In this document: positions 36,066-45,499 of the stretch, piece by piece | Position numbering within the stretch: position 1 is the stretch's first letter | How the letters are laid out: every line of letters starts with the position of its first letter | Source of the DNA: Leptolyngbya ohadii IS1 | Lineage (GTDB): Bacteria > Cyanobacteriota > Cyanobacteriia > Elainellales > Elainellaceae | Assembly: GCF_002215035.1 (NCBI RefSeq) | Contig: NZ_NKFP01000006.1 | Location: 2,103,419 to 2,167,418, forward strand | Length of the DNA stretch: 64,000 nt | Reading direction: 5' to 3' | Notes under the pieces: generated by a model | What the model was told of the DNA's origin: nothing | What the model saw: the letters and a program-made list of their open reading frames with translations, nothing else | The model's database searches: none | Program-made: the position numbers and the translations under genes

Positions 36066-37685
36066 TTAGATCGTATCGACTCTGGACACACCCGTTGAAG
36101 TGCCAGGAGTGCCGATCGAGCCAGCCATGCCGCTTGCATCCTTGACAAAGCCGCTGTACGCTTCCATGCCGTGTTCGCCGATATCCAGACCCATGAGTTC
36201 CTCCTCTTCGGAAACCCGGATACCCAGAACCGCCTTCAGCACAACCCAGAAGATGGAAGACATGAGGACGGTGAAACCACCCACGGTAATCACACCCAGG
36301 AATTGAATCCAGAGTTGACCGATACCGCCACCTGCAAACAGACCCGCAGCCGGACCCGCAGCATACAGCGCACCAGGAACATCGCTCGGACCTACCGCAA
36401 ACAGACCCAGTGCCAGCGTTCCCCAAACCCCGTTGAACAGGTGAACCGCGATCGCACCAACCGGGTCGTCAATCTTGAGGCGATCGACAAAGATAACCGC
36501 GAACACGACCAGAACGCCGCCGATCGCACCAACGATTGCAGATGCCGGAATCGTGATGAAGGCACAGGGAGCCGTTACCGCAACCAGACCCGCCAAAACT
36601 CCGTTGATGATCATCGAGAGATCGGGCTTACCCAGCATTAGCCAAGCCACGACCGTAGCAGCCACACCGCCAAAGGCAGCACCAGTGTTGGTGGTCAGTG
36701 CAATATGAGCAATCAGAGAGCCATCGCCCACCGCCATTGTGGAACCGGGGTTAAAGCCAAACCAGCCCAACCAGAGGATCAGGGCACCCAGAGTCGCAAT
36801 GCTCATGTTGTGACCGGGAATGGCGTTCGGCGTACCGTCTGCGTTGTACTTACCAATCCGGGGACCGAGGAATGCAGCACCCATGAGAGCTGCCCAGCCG
36901 CCTACAGAGTGAACCACCGTAGAACCCGCGAAGTCGAAGAAACCAAGACTGGCGAGCCAGCCACCGCCCCAGATCCAGTGACCCGTGATCGGGTAGGCAA
37001 TTCCCACCAGCAGCAAGCTGAAGATGAGGAAGTCAACAAACTTGATCCGCTCCGCCACCGCACCCGAAACGATCGTTGCAGCGGTTCCGGCAAACACAAG
37101 CTGGAAGAAGAACTTGGCAGCAAGAGGAACACCCGTCCAGCTGATTGAGCTGTAAACGCCCTGGTAAGCATCCGCAGTGGCAGGGCTATTGTCTGCACCA
37201 GAGAGGAAGAAAAGACCGCTGGTACCAAAGAAGGGGTTGCCGTCGCCAAACATCAAGCCGAAGCCGATGAACCAGAAGGCGATCGTTGAAAGGGCGAATA
37301 CAATCAGGTTTTTTGCCAGGACGTTGACCGCATTCTTCTGGCGGCAGAAACCCGTCTCCAGCATACAGAAACCAGCATTCATGAAGAACACCAGCATTCC
37401 GGCAACCATGACCCACATGGTATCCAAGCCTACCCGCAGTCCGGCTTCTAGTTCAGCAAGCTGGTCAGTCGAGGGAGTTTGTGCCGAGGCAGAAACCGAA
37501 GACATCAGTACCAGCAGACCTGCCAGCGGAATGCAAGCTTGCAGCGAGATGGGCAGCCGACGAATTTTCTTGAAATATTTCTGGGCGTAGTAAACGACTT
37601 CAGACTTAGCCCAAAATCTAGCCAAGCTATCAGCGATCGATCGCTTTTGGCGAGTTTTCATTCGCCTGTGCGCTAATTTAGACAT
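36066..37685 (-). CDS. amt: Ammonium transporter (Amt)
   Basis: About 539 residues from ATG 37685; a longer frame to 37775 lacks support. A basic N-terminal stretch precedes a signal-like helix ([20 protein letters not shown]), giving a periplasmic N-terminus, then eleven transmembrane helices. Conserved Amt features include [40 protein letters not shown] (first pore histidine) and [20 protein letters not shown] (second pore histidine). The C-terminal [18 protein letters not shown] is the PII (GlnB/GlnK)-contact tail. It imports ammonium/ammonia. An NtcA site lies 285 bp upstream. It has its own terminator. Confidence 0.96.
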   Translation of the reverse strand: MSKLAHRRMKTRQKRSIADSLARFWAKSEVVYYAQKYFKKIRRLPISLQACIPLAGLLVLMSSVSASAQTPSTDQLAELEAGLRVGLDTMWVMVAGMLVFFMNAGFCMLETGFCRQKNAVNVLAKNLIVFALSTIAFWFIGFGLMFGDGNPFFGTSGLFFLSGADNSPATADAYQGVYSSISWTGVPLAAKFFFQLVFAGTAATIVSGAVAERIKFVDFLIFSLLLVGIAYPITGHWIWGGGWLASLGFFDFAGSTVVHSVGGWAALMGAAFLGPRIGKYNADGTPNAIPGHNMSIATLGALILWLGWFGFNPGSTMAVGDGSLIAHIALTTNTGAAFGGVAATVVAWLMLGKPDLSMIINGVLAGLVAVTAPCAFITIPASAIVGAIGGVLVVFAVIFVDRLKIDDPVGAIAVHLFNGVWGTLALGLFAVGPSDVPGALYAAGPAAGLFAGGGIGQLWIQFLGVITVGGFTVLMSSIFWVVLKAVLGIRVSEEEELMGLDIGEHGMEAYSGFVKDASGMAGSIGTPGTSTGVSRVDTI

Positions 37686-37968
37686 TTTACTGGACTTTCC
37701 TTCAGCAAGTGAATGCAATAGAACTATGCACTCTGCAAAGACTACAGGGCGCAGCCGATTCGGATAGGGGAGCAACCCAGCCTCACATTGAACCTCAAAT
37801 GGGTAGAGGCGCAGACTGAGGCATGATTCTTATGCAATGCAGCCACAGGCAGGTTGCCTAGATTCGATGGAAGGGGGTAAAGACACCCCACAGCCATAAA
37901 CCTCTGCAATTCCACAGGGGCTACAAATCTAATGTTTCAAATTGCATCAATCTTGATGAATGAATTCT

Positions 37969-37982
37969 GTATCTTGAAATAC
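37969..37982 (-). promoter_or_regulatory. NtcA-type site upstream of amt
   Basis: GTATCTTGAAATAC is a perfect GTA-N8-TAC, the consensus of the nitrogen regulator NtcA, located about 285 bp before the amt start and outside any coding sequence. On the minus strand it would place a promoter about 22 bp further on, where only a loose -10-like sequence is seen. amt genes are NtcA-activated in many cyanobacteria. Confidence 0.7.
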
Positions 37983-38079
37983 AATTCTCCGCAGAGCGAT
38001 TTCTAATGTTTGCCAGGAGGTAGATAGAGTAAGGCTTGTAAAGCTTTAATGAAGTTTTAAGGCTGCTTGAGAGAATTTT

Positions 38080-38442
38080 CTATTTGTAAACAGTCTCGTC
38101 CTGCTTGCGCCAGGCAGGATCGACAATGCAAATAAAAACCAGAGGCTCCTGCCCGCGATTGGCAATGTACTGCTTGGCATTGGGCGGAATGTAGACTGCA
38201 TCTCCAGGCTCTACAACCTGGGTTTCTTCGTCAATATGCATTTCACCCGTACCGCTGAGAATGTAGTAAACCTCAGAGGTTGTCAGCGAGTGGAGGAGGG
38301 AAACCTGCCCCGGCGGCACGATCGCATGAGCGAGACTGTAGCGTAGCTCGATCGGCTGTTTGTCTGGATGGAACAGCTCTCTCAGATTGGTTCCGTCTCC
38401 TGCGACGAATTCTGGACAGTTCCTCAGCTTTTGAATCAGCAT
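38080..38442 (-). CDS. Cupin-domain protein
   Basis: About 120 residues from ATG 38442, which follows GGGAAG. A single beta-barrel cupin: LLHSLTTSEVYYILSGTGEM (motif 1, with His and Glu for the metal) and PGDAVYIPPNAKQYIANRG (motif 2, with the second-His position replaced). Such small cupins can be enzymes, sugar isomerases or storage/transport proteins, so no substrate can be given. It lies between amt and a conserved cyanobacterial membrane protein on the same strand. Confidence 0.8.
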   Translation of the reverse strand: MLIQKLRNCPEFVAGDGTNLRELFHPDKQPIELRYSLAHAIVPPGQVSLLHSLTTSEVYYILSGTGEMHIDEETQVVEPGDAVYIPPNAKQYIANRGQEPLVFICIVDPAWRKQDETVYK

Positions 38443-38554
38443 TGCACCGCTTCCCAATTGACACTTGCGATTAATAATCTTGATCCTGTGTCAATCCTAT
38501 TGCGACCTGTTTCAATCCGTTTTCAATTCTCAGGAATTATTAATTAATAGGCTA

Positions 38555-38947
38555 TTAGTAGACGCGATCGGAGTTTGCCACAGAGGCATAGCCACGAGCT
38601 TCAAAGTCGCGACAATTGACTGCCTCTTCCGAGCCTGCCGCGCTAGGATGAACCGGACATTTTAGAAAGTGGGTATTTGTGAAATACTGACAGTTCGCAC
38701 AGGGAATTTGGTGCATCCGCTGGGCAACCCTAACACTGTCTCTTGCAGCTGCCCAGAGGCTCCAACCGACAATGCCCACAAGCCCCCACGCCAGGACAAA
38801 GCAAAGAGGAACCAGCGCAGGCTGAATGAGCTGATTGATGTGATGCAGAGTCGTCAAAAATAGCTGAAGCATGGCTTGTCGAGGAGTGAGGGTTGTTTGG
38901 ATAGTAATTTTGGGCGAAATACTAATTCGAGAACGATCGGTGGTCAA
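38555..38947 (-). CDS. Conserved membrane protein with cysteine motif
   Basis: Up to 130 residues; a start at 38872 (MLQLFLTTLHHI) is equally possible. One strong transmembrane helix (about 45-68, LCFVLAWGLVGIVGWSLW) precedes a soluble tail with four cysteines in MHQIPCANCQYFTNTHFLKC and NCRDFE. The CxxC-x10-C-x-Cys pattern suggests a metal- or FeS-binding site. Proteins with this tail recur in cyanobacteria and have no known role. It lies about 110 bp upstream of the cupin gene. Confidence 0.75.
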   Translation of the reverse strand: MTTDRSRISISPKITIQTTLTPRQAMLQLFLTTLHHINQLIQPALVPLCFVLAWGLVGIVGWSLWAAARDSVRVAQRMHQIPCANCQYFTNTHFLKCPVHPSAAGSEEAVNCRDFEARGYASVANSDRVY

Positions 38948-39508
38948 TCATTGAGCCAACAACTGATTTGAATTCGATATCCTAATTTACCGTTTTAGGT
39001 CTTTCGGACTAACAGGAATTAGAATTGAGCAATTGTCTTTACCTTTTGCATTATGTAGCTTCTATTTATTTTATTCCTGCTGCTAAAGGCTGAATCACCT
39101 GCTCCTACTTGAGTGAGAAGCCGAGTCATCCTAGCGGGTATGGATGAGAGCATGGAGGATGAAAGCATGGGGGATGAAAGCGTCAGTGTAGGGTAATTTC
39201 TGATGTTGACTCAGTGCAGCTGTATTGACTCACCTGGCTTGACTGAATTGGGTTAGCTCAATTGAGCTTAGTTAGATTGATTGGCTAAACGGGGTTGTCT
39301 AAATGTTGAATTCGCCGCATCCTCACCGGACGACGAAGAACTCATCCGTTTCGGCAGAGTGTTCCAGTCAATAGTTCCGGCAAATGCTCCATAATAGAAG
39401 GCTGCAACCTTAAAAAAGATCCAAAGTCCCATCGGAATACCGGAGTTCTGTGGGATGATGAAAGGTATGCTATGGATTGTTGTTGAATTGACAGACAGGT
39501 AGCGCAAT
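38948..39508. other. Large intergenic region before the peroxiredoxin gene
   Basis: 561 bp. About 39143-39181 holds a degenerate 14-15-bp tandem repeat (GGATGAGAGCATGGA / GGATGAAAGCATGGG / GGATGAAAGCG). A possible small membrane protein lies at 39268-39432. The rest shows nothing I can identify; the divergent promoters of the cysteine membrane protein and the peroxiredoxin must be here. Confidence 0.4.
39268..39432 (-). CDS. Possible 54-residue small membrane protein
   Basis: From ATG 39432 the frame gives MGLWIFFKVAAFYYGAFAGT IDW, a plausible transmembrane helix, then a Ser-rich soluble tail (KRMSSSSSGEDAANSTFRQP). A longer frame would be antisense to peroxiredoxin and is unlikely. There is no clear ribosome site. 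Uncertain call, kept because the composition is protein-like. Confidence 0.3.
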   Translation of the reverse strand: MGLWIFFKVAAFYYGAFAGTIDWNTLPKRMSSSSSGEDAANSTFRQPRLANQSN

Positions 39509-40144
39509 ATGGCACTCCAACTTGGTGATACGGTTCCCAACTTTACGCAAGACTCCACTGAAGGAGTCATTAATTTTTACGACTGGGCAGGTGATAGCTG
39601 GGTCGTTCTGTTCTCCCACCCCAAAGACTTCACGCCCGTTTGCACAACAGAGCTGGGCACCGTCGCAAGACTCAAGCCTGAGTTCGACAAGCGCAACGCA
39701 AAAGTGATTGCCCTCAGCGTCGATGATTCAGATTCCCACCGGAGCTGGGTAGGCGACATTGAAGAAACGCAGAAAGCGACGATGAACTACCCCATTCTGG
39801 CTGACCCCGATCGTAAGGTGTCTGACCTGTATGGCATGATTCACCCCAACGCCAACAACACTCTGACGGTGCGATCGGTCTTCATCATTGATCCCCAGAA
39901 GAAGCTGCGCCTCACTTTCACCTATCCCGCCAGCACGGGACGGAACTTCGATGAAATCCTGCGGGTGATTGATTCGCTCCAGCTCACGGACAACTACAGC
40001 GTTGCGACCCCGGCGGACTGGAAAGATGGCGGTGACTGTGTGGTCGTTCCTTCGATTCCAACCGAAGAAGCAAAGCAAAAATTCCCCAAAGGTGTGACGG
40101 AAGTGAAGCCCTATCTGCGGTTAACGCCTCAGCCGAACAAGTAG
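39509..40144 (+). CDS. 1-Cys peroxiredoxin (Prx6 type)
   Basis: 211 residues. The peroxidatic Cys45 sits in HPKDFTPVCTTELG, and the family's long C-terminal domain is present (DWKDGGDCVVVPSI then KGVTEVKPYLRLTPQP). The second cysteine is not in a resolving position, so it is the 1-Cys Prx6 form that reduces hydrogen and lipid peroxides in the cytosol. The start ATG 39509 has AGGTAG before it. A strong terminator follows at 40209. Confidence 0.96.
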   Translation: MALQLGDTVPNFTQDSTEGVINFYDWAGDSWVVLFSHPKDFTPVCTTELGTVARLKPEFDKRNAKVIALSVDDSDSHRSWVGDIEETQKATMNYPILADPDRKVSDLYGMIHPNANNTLTVRSVFIIDPQKKLRLTFTYPASTGRNFDEILRVIDSLQLTDNYSVATPADWKDGGDCVVVPSIPTEEAKQKFPKGVTEVKPYLRLTPQPNK

Positions 40145-40208
40145 ATTGCCCAGGCGATCGATTTCAGAAGAACCGTTTCGGTTAAAAATCTTCGTTCATA
40201 AGTAAATT

Positions 40209-40239
40209 GGGAGTGTGGGATAACCATGCTCCCTTTTTT
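40209..40239 (+). terminator. Rho-independent terminator of the peroxiredoxin gene
   Basis: GGGAGTGTGG and CCATGCTCCC form a ten-pair stem with two G-T wobbles around the loop GATAA, followed by TTTTTT. It lies 65 bp after the stop codon. Confidence 0.92.
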
Positions 40240-40382
40240 GCCATTTTTATGGCTATTTCCATGTTTTTTTGTCGTCCTCTCGACCGTGTGTTTCTGGGAG
40301 TCCAGAGACTTTTTGCAGTGGGATTATGAGGGCGGGTATTTTTTCTGGAACGCCTGGGTAATATCTTCATAAATCGGCATTC

Positions 40383-40452
40383 GTGTTTTGGCAGCGGTGT
40401 TTTAGCAGTCGTGTTTCGGCAGCGGTATTTTGACATTGGGGTTTTACCCGTA
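40383..40452 (+). repeat. Degenerate 14-bp tandem repeat at the start of the GGDEF gene
   Basis: Five consecutive 14-bp units begin at 40383: GTGTTTTGGCAGCG, GTGTTTTAGCAGTC, GTGTTTCGGCAGCG, GTATTTTGACATTG and GGGTTTTACCCGTA. The last two are more diverged and overlap the annotated TTG start of the GGDEF gene. Confidence 0.7.
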
Positions 40453-42499
40453 TTTCACCAGACCGCAACAGGAAAATCTCCTGCATGAAGCGGGCATCAC
40501 TTTCCCTCTTGCTCTTCTTCCGTCCCAATCTTTTAATTTGGTGCAGATTGTGCTTTCCCTGATATTTCTTCTGCGGTTTTCATTTCATCCTGTTACGCTC
40601 AGTCGGGCTATGGCGGGTCAGGCTTCGAGTCGGATCTTGGGGCAAACGGCGAGCCGGATACCCATGCAAAACAGTTCTGGTTTAGGGGAAATTGCCCTCA
40701 GTCTGATGCTGCTCTGTCTAGCGGGCGCGATCGTTCTTTTATGGAGGCGCTTAAAATCCAGCCAGAGTGAATGCTACCATCTGCAAAACCGTCTGGCAGA
40801 CGCGATCGAGCAAACTCAGGTCTTGCTGCACACTATCCGCGACGGTGTGATTACCACCAATGCCCATGGACAGGTAGAACTGCTCAATCCGGTTGCCGAA
40901 TATCTGACCCAATGGCAAACCCGCGAGGCACAGGGACGATCGCTCTCGGAAATTCTGCCGCTGCGGGACTGTACGACTGGAGAACCGCTGCTGGAATTTA
41001 CGCCAAACCATACGTTGGAACGGCACACACTGAACTCCGCTGCCCGTGCTGCCCTGCTGCAAACCAAAGACCAGACCGAAAAACAGGTTGATAGCACCCA
41101 GATTGAGATCTATGCGCCAACGGGACAGATCACAAGCCGGGTGATTGTGCTGCGGGAAGCGGCGACTCTGCTGGCAGCCGGGCGTGTTGCAACCTGGCAA
41201 GACCGCTACGATGCCCTTACCGGACTGGTGAACCGACAGGAATTTGAACACTGCCTCCAGCAGACGATCGCCCTCATGCCGCCAGACAGTCAGGAACATA
41301 GTCTGTGCCTGCTGGATCTCGATCGCTTTCGTGAAATTAATCAAATCTGCGGCTACGGAGCAGGGAATGATTTACTGCGTCAGGTGAGCCGACTGCTGCA
41401 AGGCAAGGTGCGGCGGGCAGACACCATCGCTCGTCTGGGCGGAGATGAATTTGCGATTCTGCTATACCAATGCCCCACGGAGCAAGCAATGTATGTGGCG
41501 CAGTCCCTCTGTGAGGCAATTGAAAATCTCTGGTTTGAGTGGCAGGGACAGCAGTTTTCCGTCGGGGTCAGTATTGGGCTGGTGGGACTGACGGCAGATG
41601 CTGATCCGGTGACAGCCCTGAAAGCCGCAGATAAAGCCTGCACGATCGCGAAACGGCACAATCAGGGAGGGGTTCACCTTTACCAGATGGAGTCCCCATC
41701 GGCTGCGTCTGCCTCCCGTCTGGGTTCGGCGGAGATTTTGCAGGCATTAGAATCTAATCGGCTGCGCCTGTACAGGCAAAAGATCCTGCCGCTGCACGGG
41801 GAAGAAACGAGTCATGCAGTCCTGCTGCGCATGGTTGATTCATCGGGAAATCTTGTTGCCCCGGCAGAGTTCACAACCGCAGCGGCAAGCCATCAGTTCA
41901 TCGACCTGCTCGATCGGTGGGTGATCACAACCTTGCTGGCAAGCCAGACCAGATCAGCAGCGGTGCGTTCGCGCTACAGCATCAGTCTCTCCGAGGGCAG
42001 TTTGACCGATCCGCAGTTTGCCGAATTTCTGCAAGAGCAGTTCCAGACCTGCGAGGTTGCACCACACCGCATTTGCTTTAATCTCTCTGAATCCGCCATT
42101 CGCAATCGTCTTGAGACCGCAGTTCCCTTTATCCAGCGGCTTAAGCAGATGGGGTGTCAGGTGGCGATCGCGGATTTTGACGGCAATCTCACCACACTGA
42201 CTGACCTGGCGGAACTGCCGATCGATTATCTAAAAATTCGCGCCGCCCTGATCCAGTCCCTCTTGACCGATCCGGCTACCTTCGCCATTGTGGAAGGAAT
42301 TCATCACACTGCCCACCGCCTGGGGATGAAAACGATCGCAGGCGCAGTTTCGACTCTTGAAATACAGCGAAAACTTGCCGCGATCGGGATTGACTACCTT
42401 CAGGGCGATGCAGTGGCAGAACCTCAGGAACTATCGGCTCAAACGCTGAAAACTGTCCTGGAGACGCAGTCTGACTCACCCAGCCTGACTGGGAAATAG
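40430..42499 (+). CDS. GGDEF protein with degenerate EAL domain and PAS
   Basis: 689 residues by the longest frame (TTG 40430); ATG 40610 is a strong alternative, which would remove one of two predicted membrane helices (about 36-52 and 86-105). A PAS domain (about 125-235, LLHTIRDGVITTNAHGQVEL) is followed by GGDEF (about 260-410) with an intact active site RLGGDEFAILLY and DLDRFREINQICGYGAGNDL. The EAL domain (about 435-675) has lost key residues: the EALLR motif reads AVLLR, the EITES position reads NLSES and the DDFG position reads ADFDG. It therefore probably makes c-di-GMP but does not degrade it, using the EAL part as a binding or regulatory module. It is not in an operon. Confidence 0.88.
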   Translation: MTLGFYPYFTRPQQENLLHEAGITFPLALLPSQSFNLVQIVLSLIFLLRFSFHPVTLSRAMAGQASSRILGQTASRIPMQNSSGLGEIALSLMLLCLAGAIVLLWRRLKSSQSECYHLQNRLADAIEQTQVLLHTIRDGVITTNAHGQVELLNPVAEYLTQWQTREAQGRSLSEILPLRDCTTGEPLLEFTPNHTLERHTLNSAARAALLQTKDQTEKQVDSTQIEIYAPTGQITSRVIVLREAATLLAAGRVATWQDRYDALTGLVNRQEFEHCLQQTIALMPPDSQEHSLCLLDLDRFREINQICGYGAGNDLLRQVSRLLQGKVRRADTIARLGGDEFAILLYQCPTEQAMYVAQSLCEAIENLWFEWQGQQFSVGVSIGLVGLTADADPVTALKAADKACTIAKRHNQGGVHLYQMESPSAASASRLGSAEILQALESNRLRLYRQKILPLHGEETSHAVLLRMVDSSGNLVAPAEFTTAAASHQFIDLLDRWVITTLLASQTRSAAVRSRYSISLSEGSLTDPQFAEFLQEQFQTCEVAPHRICFNLSESAIRNRLETAVPFIQRLKQMGCQVAIADFDGNLTTLTDLAELPIDYLKIRAALIQSLLTDPATFAIVEGIHHTAHRLGMKTIAGAVSTLEIQRKLAAIGIDYLQGDAVAEPQELSAQTLKTVLETQSDSPSLTGK

Positions 42500-42537
42500 T
42501 CTATCTCACAGGTGCTGCGGAGGGCAGGGTAGAAAAG

Positions 42538-42927
42538 CTATTCGCCGCAGTAGACGATCAGATCAATTTCAACATCCCCGAATCCGGCAAGGGCAGTCAC
42601 GCCGATCGCCGTGCGTCCAGGAAATCCACCGTTAGGAAAATAGGAGGCATAGATTTGGTTAACGGTCGCTAAATGGCGAAAATCCGTGAGAAAAACCCGC
42701 GCCATGACAACCCGCTCAAAGCTGCTTCCCGCATGATCCAGCACCATTTTCAGGTTTTGCATCACGCGATGGGTCTGATCTTCGATCGAACCGCGATCGA
42801 CCTGTCCAGTCTCCGGATTCTGGGACAGCTGCCCCGTCACAAACAAAAAGTCTCCGGCGCGAACTGCGTGACAGTAGGGCGAAACGGGCGGCAGGACGTT
42901 TTCTGGGAGATTAATGCGCTCAAACAT
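42538..42927 (-). CDS. ridA: RidA-family enamine/imine deaminase
   Basis: 129 residues of the YjgF/YER057c/UK114 trimeric family: VRAGDFLFVTGQLSQNPETG, MQNLKMVLDHAGSSFERVV and the arginine motif GGFPGRTAIGVTAL (the Arg that anchors the substrate carboxylate). RidA removes reactive 2-aminoacrylate-type enamines, for instance from IlvA action; ilvA is in this window (50586) but far away. It converges with the GGDEF gene 38 bp away. Confidence 0.92.
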   Translation of the reverse strand: MFERINLPENVLPPVSPYCHAVRAGDFLFVTGQLSQNPETGQVDRGSIEDQTHRVMQNLKMVLDHAGSSFERVVMARVFLTDFRHLATVNQIYASYFPNGGFPGRTAIGVTALAGFGDVEIDLIVYCGE

Positions 42928-43146
42928 AAATTTCGATCTCGAATAGAAACGACGGAAACTAAAAACCGGCTGAAGCGTAGTTTAAGGGAATAAGTTTAGG
43001 GGAATACAGATGGAAGTTAAATTTCCGCCCCTCACCCACCTCGTAAAAAACCTTTAGAATGTCCCACATTTGGTAGGATTCGATCGATCAAGTTGCCATG
43101 ATTCCAGCTTAAAGTAGTGACTTCGCGCAATTTCTGAGGAGCTTCT

Positions 43147-44553
43147 GTGATTTTCACGATTCAAAATGCACTTGTTCCGGTTGAATCAGGATACGCGGTG
43201 GTTGATGTTCGCATTGAAGACCATTCCATTGCTGCCATTGCGCCCAACCTGGAACCCGCAGGCACCCTAATCAACGGAAACAATAAGCTGCTGTTGCCCG
43301 GATTCATCAACGCCCATACCCATTCCTCAGAACTGTGGCAGCGAGGCATTATTCCGCCGTACCCTCTGGAATTATGGCTTGCAGAACTCTATGACTTTAC
43401 GCCGCTCAACCCAGAGCAGATCTATCTCAGTGCTTTGGCAACCGCTGTGGAAACCCTGCTATCCGGTGGAACCTGCATTGTCGATCATCTGGTGCTGATC
43501 CCCGGACAGGAGGAAGAAACGATCGCGGCAGCGGTACGCGGATACCGGGAGATTGGCATTCGTGCCTTTGTTGGTCCGCTCATTCAGGATGCCTCCCTGA
43601 CTGCCAGCATTCCCTCCGGCGGCAAGTCCCGCGACCACCAGCCCTACATTCGCACAACCGAGGACACCCTGGCGCTCATGGAGCGCGTGATCGATCGCTT
43701 CCATTGCCCGGAGGAGGGGATTCACATCATGCTGGCTCCGACAGGAATGCAGCTCTGTTCCGATGCCCTGTTTGAAGGTTGCATTGCCTTGAGCGATCGC
43801 TATCAGCTTTGCTGCCATACCCACCTGCTCGAAACCAGAGCGCAGCAGCTTCTAGCACAGGAAAAATACGGCTATAGCGCCGTCCAGCACTTAAAGCATC
43901 TCGGATTTCTTACGCCTCGGACTTCGCTGGCTCACTGCGTCTGGCTGGATGATGCGGACGTTGCCATCCTGGCGGAAACGCGATCGACAGTGGTACACAA
44001 TCCCCTCAGCAATCTGCGGTTGGGGAGCGGCATTGCTCCAATTTTGAAATATCGGCAGGCGGGCGTTAATGTCACCTTTGGCTGCGATGGAGCCAGCAGC
44101 AACGACGGGCAGGATTTGCTGGAGGTCATCAAGGTTGGCACCCTCCTGCATAACGTCACCGATATCGACTACCGCCACTGGATTACTCCGCGTCAGGCGA
44201 TCGAGATGGCATCGCTGGGCGGCGCTACGGGTTTAAATCTGGCGGATCAGATCGGCTCTCTCACCGTCGGCAAAAGGGCGGATTTGGTACTGTATGACTT
44301 AACCAATCTTTCGCTGCTGCCCCGCACTGATCCGGTCGGCTTGCTAGTTACGGGTAGACCGACGGGTGTAGTGGCTCAGGTTTGGGTCAACGGTCAAACC
44401 CTGGTATCTGAAGGAACTGTACAGACGATTGACGTAAATCAACTGCGGCAGGAACTCTTCGATCGCAGTACATGGCAATCCAACCGTCAATCCAAAATGG
44501 TGCCGCAGGTCGAAGCCCATTATCGAGCAGTGATGCAGCTTCCCAACGACTAA
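43147..44553 (+). CDS. Amidohydrolase (SAH/MTA deaminase-like)
   Basis: 468 residues from GTG 43147, preceded by GAGGAG. The metal-dependent hydrolase core is complete: NAHTHSS (His57, His59), a lysine-free TIM barrel with CCHTHLLETRAQ, SLAHCVWL and FGCDGASSND (catalytic Asp). SAH/5'-methylthioadenosine and chlorohydrolase-type deaminases share this layout. It removes an amino or halide group from a nucleoside or a similar ring; the exact substrate is not predictable. It stands alone, 220 bp after ridA and divergent from it. Confidence 0.85.
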   Translation: MIFTIQNALVPVESGYAVVDVRIEDHSIAAIAPNLEPAGTLINGNNKLLLPGFINAHTHSSELWQRGIIPPYPLELWLAELYDFTPLNPEQIYLSALATAVETLLSGGTCIVDHLVLIPGQEEETIAAAVRGYREIGIRAFVGPLIQDASLTASIPSGGKSRDHQPYIRTTEDTLALMERVIDRFHCPEEGIHIMLAPTGMQLCSDALFEGCIALSDRYQLCCHTHLLETRAQQLLAQEKYGYSAVQHLKHLGFLTPRTSLAHCVWLDDADVAILAETRSTVVHNPLSNLRLGSGIAPILKYRQAGVNVTFGCDGASSNDGQDLLEVIKVGTLLHNVTDIDYRHWITPRQAIEMASLGGATGLNLADQIGSLTVGKRADLVLYDLTNLSLLPRTDPVGLLVTGRPTGVVAQVWVNGQTLVSEGTVQTIDVNQLRQELFDRSTWQSNRQSKMVPQVEAHYRAVMQLPND

Positions 44554-44596
44554 TTCAAAACAGAGTCTATAGCAGTCTAAAACATCCCCAAAGCGT

Positions 44597-45418
44597 TTAA
44601 GGATTCTGCTGTTCGCGGATGGTCTCAGCGGGTTGGGGCACTTTCTCCGAGGCGATCGAGGCAGGCAGATTCAGAGACGAGTCCGAGCGGTGGGACGGAG
44701 AAGCGTGGGAATTGCCGTTTTGGGAGGGGAGCAGAGGGGAGGAGCGGGTGTGATGACGTGGGGATTGATCGATCGACTCCGTTAAGCCGTCCTGAGGGAA
44801 ATGATGCTGGGGCGAATGATGCCGAGGGGCGGGTGTCTCCGGATTGAGACCATTTAGATCGAAGGCAGGCTGCGTCGAGAGATTTTGCCGGACATGAAGG
44901 GAAACCTGCTCGGAATGGCGCTCCACGGAAACCGTCATCGACTCTGTCTCCAATTCCCCGTCTAACTCTTCGCGGTCAGCCTCCTGGGTTTCCTCAAATT
45001 CTTCAACCTGGGAGGCGGGCAAACGCGGGGGAATAGCGGCATCACGCCGATTGGACGGACGCACGAAAGTATCCAGAGCTGCTTTGAACCCGGCAACAAC
45101 GCTGCGCGTGGTGACTTTCGCCTGTTTTGCCTGCTGCCGCACCCCAGTCATGCCCTCATCCACCTGTTGGGTCACTCGACCAACATTCTGCACTCCCTCA
45201 GTCATATCGTCGGTGAGTTCGGTAATTTCCATACTGGTAAGACGAATCGCTTCCAGCGTGGGCGGTAGCTCCCGATTCAGCGTGTCAAACAGTTTTTCTG
45301 CGCTGCGGGCAGCCCTTGATAGTTCTTGAAAGGCAGGCAAAGCTGCCATTAGCACCGCTGTAATGCTAACTGCGACCAGCAAAATCGAGAGTCCTAGCCA
45401 AAACAAAGGGTCTAACAC
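44597..45418 (-). CDS. DUF948-type membrane protein
   Basis: 273 residues. One N-terminal helix (about 5-28, FWLGLSILLVAVSITAVLMA) is followed by an amphipathic helical stretch (about 35-115), characteristic of DUF948, and then a long low-complexity tail rich in Ser, His, Pro and Glu. The domain is found in bacterial general-stress membrane proteins. It is the last of three same-strand genes (with 45500-45859 and 45951-46319) separated by 80-90 bp, probably one transcript. Confidence 0.75.
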   Translation of the reverse strand: MLDPLFWLGLSILLVAVSITAVLMAALPAFQELSRAARSAEKLFDTLNRELPPTLEAIRLTSMEITELTDDMTEGVQNVGRVTQQVDEGMTGVRQQAKQAKVTTRSVVAGFKAALDTFVRPSNRRDAAIPPRLPASQVEEFEETQEADREELDGELETESMTVSVERHSEQVSLHVRQNLSTQPAFDLNGLNPETPAPRHHSPQHHFPQDGLTESIDQSPRHHTRSSPLLPSQNGNSHASPSHRSDSSLNLPASIASEKVPQPAETIREQQNP

Positions 45419-45499
45419 GCTGATTCCCTATCTCACCAACACATTGATCAACACATCTACTGAGAATTTATCGTTCACCGTCCAGCGGCACCTGTGCTT

